Part shown: positions 56,008 through 64,000 of the stretch, piece by piece
How the letters are laid out: every line of letters begins with the position of its first letter
How positions within the stretch are numbered: the stretch's first letter is position 1
NCBI GenBank assembly: GCA_015179125.1
Contig: WHVA01000309.1
Coordinates: 1 to 64,000, forward strand
Direction: 5' to 3'
From: Gautieria morchelliformis
Taxonomy: Eukaryota > Basidiomycota > Agaricomycetes > Gomphales > Gomphaceae
DNA: 64,000 nt
The notes under the pieces: model-generated
Told to the model about the DNA's origin: nothing
Database searches by the model: none
Seen by the model: only the letters and a program-made list of their open reading frames with translations
Position numbers and translations under genes: made by a program

Positions 56008-57422
56008 TGTCATGACACATTTATTTCCCATACTCAGATGCTCTGTTCTCCCATTTCTCACTCCACCTCCGTGTTCGTTCTGATCGCCCTTGCCATGTTC
56101 GGCAACCGATCTTCGCTGTTCGCGCCATTTACCATAGCCACGCTGTCAAAGCATGATCGACATCTTTGGACTGACTTGTCAGTCATCACTGGGCCTGTCA
56201 CCTCTGCTCAACCCTCTTTCGATGGTGTTCATATGATCGGATTGATTGTCATGACTTGTGTACTTCCTTACTGTTGGGTGCATTTATGCTCCTGCACCAA
56301 AATCAAGCCAAATAGATTCCACCATTCGTATTTCTTTTGATTTTGACTTGAAACCATGCTGACATTCATTCTATGATTTGTCAAATTTTTCTTTGATTTT
56401 TCGAAGCAGTATTTCTGCTTCTTTTCATGTTCTGTCCAACCGACCCTTTGTGGGTGGTTGTGGACAAGTTTCCTTTTTGAGCTGCGGCTGTTCACTACCG
56501 TGCTACGTTCTACGGGCGCTTAGCATGGCACACCGTGGCATCATGGCGCTAAAGCGCCGGCTAGTAGTACATGCGCATGAGACACATTTCCCCCCTCTCT
56601 CAGTGACAACTAAATTCACTGAGAGAGGCAAGTAAATTAGTCTTGTTTCTTTTCGATTTGTTGACCTAGAAATCCTGTAGTGAATTGATTTCTAGGTAGT
56701 GTATAATGTATTTACAGTGACAACTAAATTCACTGAGAGAGTGAATTGATTTCTAATCTTCTTTTGAGCACCAAGTCCGAACCTACTGCCTATAATTCCT
56801 GTCCTCTACACTTACCCCATTTCCCCTTTTGCCACTCCTCCCCCGTGTTCGCTCGGCTTCACCCTCCACCTCGACCACTCCTCCCCTATGTCATCTCCGT
56901 TCGCCCTTCCTCGCATTTCACCAAACAGCCATTCGCTGCTCGCATTATTCGCCAGCAGGCACACCATCAGATCACAATCGACATCCCTACCCGGCATGAT
57001 GGCTCGTCAGTCGCTCCATCAGCTTCTCGATCCAACCCCCTTTTGGTGTTCATATGAGCAGGGTGCGTTCGTGGGATGTTCTACACATAGGTCGTGTGGG
57101 ATCAACCCAGTAGATGAAGAACCCATGCAGGGCGGTGTATATGCGGGCTCCAAGACATGATTTCGTACATAGGTGCCTTCGGCACCTTTACTCTCCGTCA
57201 TTTGATGTTCGCACTCTTCCCTCACTCTATTGTATGTTTATTCCATCTACTTAGTATCATGACTGCGCACCCCTATCCAACCCTGACTCACGACGGCCTC
57301 TTTCCATTCGCTGATACCTTACGAGCATTCAATATAAGTAGTTTACATTCACATGTATATTCTCCAGTTCAATGATAATACGTCGTCCATCTTGTGCAAA
57401 CTTGACCTTGCTGTGATCATCA
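56008..57422 (+). mobile_element. LTR-A long form, 3'-truncated, with nested LTR-B
   Basis: Begins TGTCATGACACA like the long form at 51023, with the second TGTCATGAC at 56248. LTR-B is inserted at 56272-56810, and LTR-A resumes CCCATTTCCCC and runs to TGCTGTGATCATCA at 57422, short of the normal 3' end. No right-hand TSD. Fossil. Confidence 0.8.
56272..56810 (+). mobile_element. LTR-B solo LTR, TSD CTTAC
   Basis: Begins TGTTGGGTGCATTTATGCTC and ends GTCCTCTACA, 539 bp. CTTAC flanks at 56267-56271 and 56811-56815. The uninterrupted target TCTTACCCCAC is visible in LTR-A at about 27389-27399. Fossil. Confidence 0.9.
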
Positions 57423-58049
57423 GGGGGACGAAGGGGGTCAAGGGACGGTGGACAAGGATGCAGACACTGAGGCCGCTGGGATTTATACCGTCAGAGAGGA
57501 CTCTAACACAGCTCTTTGGCCGATGAGTTCGGCCTTTTTGGGTGAGGCCCACGCTATGACTGCTGCATTTTTATTATTGGTTGTATTTTTATTATCGGTT
57601 AACCTCTACATAATACTATATAATTGGAATCCTATCAGGTGCATTTCCTGCAGGTGCTAGAACATATTTAGATTGCACAGAGATATATATTTAAGATGTG
57701 CTCTGAGCCATTAGCATATAACTAGAGTTTGAGCGGCTCGGACCTGCAGATATAAATAGATGTAACTGCATCTATATGCTCAATGAGTACATAGTATATC
57801 TGGATCTATCTAAATGTGATTACATATAGTAGCTGTCTGTGCAAGGAACGCACTTGAAGACTAGATAGACCTTGTGTTTGCCCATCTGATGGTAAGCTGT
57901 ACTTGGATATTGAACATTTCCAGAATGAAAGCCTATTAACAATCGGGCAGATGTACTCGTGACCTGTTTCCTTACTCTCCATGCCCCACGATTAGCCACC
58001 CTAAACCCAGTGATTGGTGTCTATTCAGACTATGAATACCTGCCGCCTC
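57423..58049. other. No gene recognised
   Basis: After the LTR-A break there is about 140 bp with an open plus frame (57448-57600) that I cannot assign, then AT-rich sequence. A loose palindrome around GCAGATATAAATAGATG (57750-57785) is probably fortuitous. Confidence 0.35.
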
Positions 58050-59135
58050 AACCCGGTGAGTGGGAAGTACTTAGCAGTCCAGTTTCAGTAGTGGGTTTAT
58101 TTACACACACATTGCGAAGTTTACGGGTCTGGGGCCCCAGGGTGTAGCCTACGCCCCTTCCAGGATACAATTCTTAACACCACAAGGTGTTGATTCCACA
58201 ACTTTCACTCCGCCTCCTCTTGATGGGTCACTTACGATCCCAGAGATATATGAAGCACAGGTAAAGAATAGTCCAAATCATCCTTTCTTCGTCTTCGCCG
58301 AATATCCAAGGAAAGTTAGGACCGTGTATTACCCTGAGGGCGTACAAGCAATCCGTAATGCGGCGCGCATTGTCGAATCCCACTATTCGTGCTGCAAAGA
58401 CCAGTACATATCTGAGAAACAGAGTAACAATCTTTGACCTATGTTTGGAATCCTCGCCACCACAGGTATGATAGTGGAGTATGATATTGGGTAGGGTGTA
58501 CCAATGGATGCTTACAGACACAATAAGCTATTCCTGCCTGATTGCAGGCATCATGAGCCTGGGATGCACGGTGTTCCCAATCTCTACACGAAATTCACCC
58601 CTGGCCATCGCACATCTGGTTTCCAAGATGGGTGTCTTCCAGCTCCTCGTCAGCCCTGAACCAGCCCTGACCCAGCAATGAAACATTTCTCTCGAGAATC
58701 TCTTGATCTTCTTACAAAACATGGCCACAATGTCGAGATCCATCCAACTCCCCTGTTTGAGGAACTATTTCGCGGAACGGGAGGAAAGCAGACCGCACCC
58801 GTCGCAATCCAGCCACTACAAATTGACAGACAAGGCCTAAGTCCACCCTCATCAGGAAAGCTGTCTTTGTGATTATAATCTTCCTTCTATACAGCTACCG
58901 TCCAGGTTCTACGGCCTTTCTGAAACCGATTACTTTGACCCATCGAATGCTCTAGCAGTGAGGGAGTGTTCCTTGCGAGTTCCTTTACCTCTTTCTCCCT
59001 TACATTTGCTAACTGACCCTAGATTATGAGGAAATAGATATATGCTCGAAAACACTAGCAGGGCATGCCTTGCCGATGTTTCATACATTTCCTTTTTTAC
59101 TTTACCCGTTCCACCCTCCACGGCACCTTTATACC
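58050..59135 (+). pseudogene. NRPS-like adenylate-forming reductase 5' fragment, copy 2
   Basis: Uninterrupted partner of the split copy at 28622-36175. It includes TPPPLDGS-type sequence near 58200 (LDGSLTIPEIYEAQ), FFVFAEYPRKVRTVYYPEGV, then after an intron ISYSCLIAGIMSLGC, VFPISTRNSPLAIAHLVSKM and GVFQLLVSPEPALTQQ. These are the N-terminal adenylation segments of mushroom NRPS-like reductases. Similarity to copy 1 covers the upstream flank (from about 58050) and continues downstream of the coding part to GGCACCTTTATA at about 59135. There Gypsy sequence begins. Stops are present and the protein ends within the adenylation domain. Confidence 0.75.
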
Positions 59136-62100
59136 TTCGAGTTTATCCATCGATGGGATAAGATCTCGTCGACGAGCCACTCTTCCTCATTGTTCACCCC
59201 AAAGTCATAAAATGATTTTGCTTCTTGACGAGCGAATAGATCATTGTTGTTCGCCTCATACCTTTGTATGAGGTTGGTATGAAATGTGGGTATGATGCGC
59301 CGGTTCGTCAATTCCTCCAGTAACTCGAGGGTTACCATCGAGGTGTCATTATGGGCCTCCTTCATGCGATATGGTCCTATATATTGCGGTATTAGCGTCC
59401 TGGCCCTCCCTTTTGGCAGGGTCAGGTTTTGGGTTGACAGGTATATGTGGTCTCTCACCGCATACATGTCCCCTTCGCGACATTTCTTATTAGCATGAAA
59501 TGTCTGAGTCACACGATGCTCTATGATGGAATCATGTGCTGCCATCAGGTTCCATTGAGCCTGATGTGCGAATTTCGCAACTCCCTTGAAGGGAGTGTCT
59601 GTGGCCATTGGTAGGTCGATCCGTGGCACATATCCATGGTTCAGCTCGAAGGGCGCAAACCCTGTCGTTGAGCTGACGTTGCTGTTTAATGCAACTTCGA
59701 CCATTGGGCACTTGTTGGCCCAGTCCTTTTGGTTGTCTTTGAAGACTGATTGAAGGACCTTGCCTATCAAACAATTTGCCTATGTGGTCACGCCATCTGT
59801 TTGAGGATGGAATGTGGTGGACATGAGGAGCTTCATCCCCATGAGTTGTTGGAGCTCACACCAGAATATGGATATGAACTTTTAATCTCGATCCAAAACT
59901 ATGGAATCTGGGACTCCATGAAGTCTTACGACCTCCTTCAGGAATAGCCAGGCTATTCCTTTGGCTGTCACACTCATCATTGTTGGGAGGAGGTGTATGT
60001 GAGACCTGAGTCTATCTATGATTACCATGAGGTAATCACAGTCATTCGACTTGGGCAATGGGCCCATGAAGTCGATCCCAACAGATTGACATGGTCTATC
60101 GGGTATGGGCAGGCTATGTAGTAGCCCTGCAGGCGGTTGCGTGCCTGTGTTGGTAGTCTTACACTTCACGCACGAAGTGCAGAATGCCTCGATGTCCGAG
60201 GCCATACTGGGCCACCAGTATGTTCTTCGAACATAGTTCAAAGTTTTCAGTTGACCGTAGTGGCCAATTGTCTGGTGGGTGTGATCGATTATGATCTCGA
60301 TCAGCCTCCTTCCCCCTTGAAATATGTTCTGAGGGATGGCTATGACATCCCTCTTGAGCTGATTATTTGTCCAAACCAGCCCATCCCAGATGCCAAATAT
60401 TGGATGTGCATCTGGGTTTGCCATGATCTTCGCGAACATGGGCTCTTTATGGTAGGAGTCACATCGGATCTTTGGCAGGTCCAAGTTTTCTTCTACACTT
60501 ACATGTAGGGAAGCTCCATCATTGCTTGCGGCAATGACATGGATGTCGTCGTCATTGTCTTTGTCTGGCAACGACATCTCATGGCGAGGTTCCTTGATGG
60601 AGCCTTCGTTCATAGCCACTGCTTCTATCATTCACGGCTCTGTTTTCTCCATGAGGCGAGCTGATCGCCTCGTAGCTGCTGTATGCAGCTCCATGTATTG
60701 GTCGGTGGGAATTAGCTCACCGTCCAGGTCTAGTCACACATCTGCGTTGACAAAGACATGATCTGGGTGCTTCTTCTCACCTGTGTCGCTCTCATAGTAG
60801 CGGGATAAGCAGTCTGCTACTTTGTTCTCAACGCCGTCAATGTGGACGGTGTTGTAATTGAAGTGGGATAGGAACTCCCACCACCGGACCTGTCTATCAG
60901 ACAGGTTCTTTTGGGTCTCGAAGTACTCGAGACCCTTGTGGTCCGTAACTAGGGTGAACTTTCGCCCTAGGAGTTTGTCCTCCCATTTCATGAGGGCTTC
61001 AAGCACGGCAATGGTTTCGTGCTCGTGTGTTCTGTAGTGTTGCTGCGCAACACTGAACTTCTTTGACAGGAAGCCAGCTGGTCGATAGGCCCTCCAGTCT
61101 GGTCCCTGGCCGTAGACGGCACCGACACCCGACTTTGAACCGTCAGTGATGACCCATATCGGGTCTGTGTTCCATGCCTCAATGGGACGTAGGATCGGGG
61201 CCTTGCAGGCCAGTACCCTTATGCTGTGGAAGCATTTGTCCAGCAATGGTGTCCATTCAAATGGTCAGTTGTTGCGCACACATCCCGATAAAGGAGTGGT
61301 GTATGCGCTGACATAACGTGCGCAAGGCCTCCTCCACTCACGGATGCGTTGCATTTTGTCACCATCCGCGTGAACCCCTTGGCTATCATTGGCCAAGGCA
61401 CTCCATTCTTTCAGAATTGAGATCAACCTTCTTTTACTTAAGAAGAGGTGGCTGCTCCATAGTCTGTCGAAGACTATGCCGAGGTGTTCCTCATGCTCTT
61501 GTATCGAGTGTGAGAAGATGAAAATATCATCCATGTAGACATGGACGAAGCGATCTATGTAGTCGTGGAATATCGACGTCATGAGATGTTGAAACGTCGA
61601 TGGGGCGTTGCAATCCCCCATCTGTATCACTTGGCTCCTGAACGTGCCAAGGGTCATTGCAAAGGCTGTCTTTGGGACATCTCAGGATGAATACAGATTT
61701 GCTCATATGCCTCTCACCTATCGAGTTTCATCCTATATTTGCAGCGAGCGACATCGCTCCTGATAACATCCTGATCCAGGAAGGGTGTCCCGGCCTTCAC
61801 TGTGTTCTCGTTCTGCTGTCGCAGGTCGAAGATGGTACGTAACATACCGTTTTTCTTCGGTGCACACAGCATTGGCACTGCTTGATGGGCCACTGCTGGT
61901 ATCCACCACTTTGCAGTGGTGTATCGTTCTAACTTTACGGAAAATTCCTCATGGAAGTGTTTGGGACACTTGGGTAGTCAATACCACATGGGTTTGTCAG
62001 GATCAATAGGATTGATCTCGTGATTCACCTCCCGTCAGGGAGGGAGCTCCAATGGAATACCGCCGACTAGGTCGGCAATCTTGTTCATCCATTCCTTGCG

Positions 62101-64000
62101 CAAGCGAGGGATGTCATCGTCCGTGAGGATGATGGCTGTGGTTTAAGCAGCCATCAAGCACCATGTACGTCTGTTTGGACTCCTGGCACTCGGCAGCATT
62201 TTCCTTTGTTCTAGCGCTTTCATCGTGAGATGACAGCGTCTCTCCCTACGGGTGTAGGGAGAGGGTGAGGACGAGTCGTGAGACTCGTCCTCCTGGCTTC
62301 AATTGGCCAGGGGGGGCGTAGGCCCCGAGGTGATTCTACTCAACTTTGGGTCCATGCTGTTCTTCGACAACTTTTCATCGTCAAAGCTTACTTTTCCTGT
62401 GGGGATGGTTTGATTCCCCACATGGATCGTCCCTGTACTGGCAAAGTCCAGGGTCACTCCTAGTTTTCTTAGGAACGGAGTCCCCAAGATAGTGTTGTAG
62501 TACTCAACGTTCGCCATGTTGAAGTATTCTTCAACTGTTTCGCGACCAAATCTAATGGTTGTGTTTGTCCTGTAGTTGATCATCGATCGACTACTGATGC
62601 ATGCCAATTGCACAGCAATTGGCTGTTCCAAGGCAAATGTCCAATTCCAGTGACACGAGTGAATTATGTGGATAGCAGTACCCCTTCACTCCCACTGTCT
62701 AGCAGACAGTGGGCCTTTGTGCCACCAATTTCCCAGTACCCTGACAGGGTACAGTTTTCGCTGTGCAGCCATACCGGTCGCGTGTGGTGTTTGCTCCGAT
62801 GATGATACATTGGTTCGTTCAGCTGCCTTGTCTGTGACCGTCGTTCAAGCAGCCATGACTTTGGCTGTCTTGTCTACCTGCGCGATTCTAATTGCGCTGG
62901 ATCTGTAGGCAGTCTGGTTGTCTGCCATGTCTTCATCCCAATCATAGTATTGGGATGGTTCCAGCTCCCAGGCTTCTCCTGGCTCGCCGTTCCCTTCTTG
63001 ATCCTCAGTTTCCTGAGGGTCACCCTCCCCCTCTTCAACCTCTTGAAGAGAGGTATCGATGGGGTCCTCCGGACCCTCATCGTCGTCCTCCCATACTGCT
63101 GCTGTCCGCACTTTTGGCCTCAGGCGTGGGCAATTTGCCTTAACGTGGCCTGTCTGGCCGCATTCAAAGCAGCTTGCGCTGCTATGGGCATTTTGCGGCC
63201 TATCTGGAGGGCGTCCGCATGGATTTTGCGGGTAGCTTGGCTTTGCTGAGCTTCCTGACACCTGAGGCAGACGACCTGTTGTGGCGGCTTTGTTGCCATG
63301 GGTCTGTGGAAGGCATTGTTTTCCTGGAATGCAGTGGGCTTGTTAAAGCCTGACTGTGCAGTCGGCTTGCTCGTTGCAAGCCATGACGTGATGGCCGTTG
63401 CTCCCACGGTTTCTGCCCGGTGCAGCCCTTGGTTGTACTGGGATGCCTCCTCAATCATTCGGGCAGCCTCGAAGAGCTGCTTGATCAAGCTGGACTTGGC
63501 GTTGTAGCCGTTCTTTAGGACTTCATTGTGCAATGTATCGTGCAATGCTCCGGAGCATATATTCCTCGGGCATGCCGAGTACTTCATGAGCTTGTTCAGC
63601 ATTTCCTGCATGGTCTTTGGGCCTTGCACAACCACGTCGAATTTGTAGATGTGTGGTGATATGTGAGGGTGTGCATGAATCTCTTCTGCAGCCCTTGCAT
63701 AGCTGTAAAGATGTTGATCTTAAGACCTTGTATCACAAGGGCACAATAGAACTTGACCAGTGTGTGGTGTTCTGAATGCTACATGGTGACAGGTAAGAGT
63801 AACATGCGATGGGAACCGCTAGCCTGTTCCCATGCATAAACTATACAATGGGTCCCTAAGGGGCCCACTGGGATTATGTAATAACTAGTATACATACATA
63901 GGTTATTTACACCCCACCCCCCCCTCTATAGACAACTATAGGCAACTTTAGGAGTCATAGAGGTCATCCATGATGGCATCCTTTAGTGATTCCAACACAA
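59136..64000 (-). mobile_element. Ty3/Gypsy element, broken, running off the window
   Basis: Minus-strand parts from right to left: Gag (63635-62845, with knuckle CFECGQTGHVKANC), aspartic protease region (62631-62299), RT (about 62050-61265, with the box VYMDDIFIFSH), RNase H (61246-60734, DHKGLEYFETQKNLSDRQ), integrase (60631 to about 59400, zinc-binding HxxxxH and CxxC, then QSVGIDFMGPLPKS) and a chromodomain-like end (about 59250-59136, EEEWLVDEILSHRWINSK). Domain order is that of a chromovirus. There are several breaks, and no LTR is in view on either side. It adjoins the reductase fragment directly. Confidence 0.85.

Noticed and set aside
57448-57605. Small plus-strand gene after the truncated LTR-A
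   Set aside because: Short, unsupported by any motif, and it sits at a rearrangement junction.
1-64000. tRNA or other structural RNA genes
   Set aside because: I looked for tRNA-like A/B boxes and clear stem-loops but found none I could support; a covariance-model scan would be decisive.

Overview
The window looks like repeat-rich accessory DNA from an Agaricomycete (mushroom-forming basidiomycete). The evidence is the gene style (introns of about 50 nt, an 18-exon ABC-F gene), a C2-NACHT-WD40 NLR of the mushroom type, an NRPS-like adenylate-forming reductase fragment, a fungal 7-TM membrane protein, and the mobile element mix (KDZ, Helitron, Tad-type LINE with RNase H, MULE, hAT MITEs, Ty1/Copia and Ty3/Gypsy relics). 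No species can be named from sequence alone.

Layout. 1-6.5 kb: relics of a Copia integrase, a KDZ transposon, a Gypsy Gag with a foldback MITE beside it, and a Helitron helicase fragment. 6.5-16.5 kb is the only host-gene-dense part: a minus-strand NLR with 14 nearly identical WD40 repeats and two apparent small indels, the last-exon relic of mitochondrial hsp60, and an intact-looking ARB1/ABCF2 ribosome-biogenesis ATPase gene with a 9-nt microexon. 17-28.5 kb: fragments of one LTR family (here LTR-C), a degenerate satellite split by a hAT foldback element, several local duplications, an aspartic-protease fragment, and an LTR carrying about a dozen TGACTCA motifs.

28.6-36.2 kb is a deeply nested structure: a reductase gene fragment holds a hAT-like element, which holds a second hAT-like element, which holds an RT retroelement fossil, which holds a solo LTR. 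Target-site duplications (TSDs) are readable at three of the four inserted layers. 36.5-40.6 kb: two more hAT-type MITEs around a 7-TM host gene. 40.9-50.5 kb: a full-length Tad-like LINE inserted in the RNase H domain of an older LINE with a 10-bp TSD. The younger LINE is itself split by a Helitron fragment and a solo LTR. 51-57.4 kb: four copies of another LTR family (LTR-A, in long and short forms), a MULE whose transposase retains a DDE triad and SWIM finger, and nested LTR insertions. 58-59.1 kb: a second, inverted copy of the reductase fragment. 59.1-64 kb: a broken Ty3/Gypsy element running off the window.

The host genes do not form a pathway together. The main story is element-into-element insertion. 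Eleven TSDs are readable (six of 5 bp for LTRs, four of 8 bp for hAT-type elements, one of 10 bp for a LINE), and together they order many of the events.
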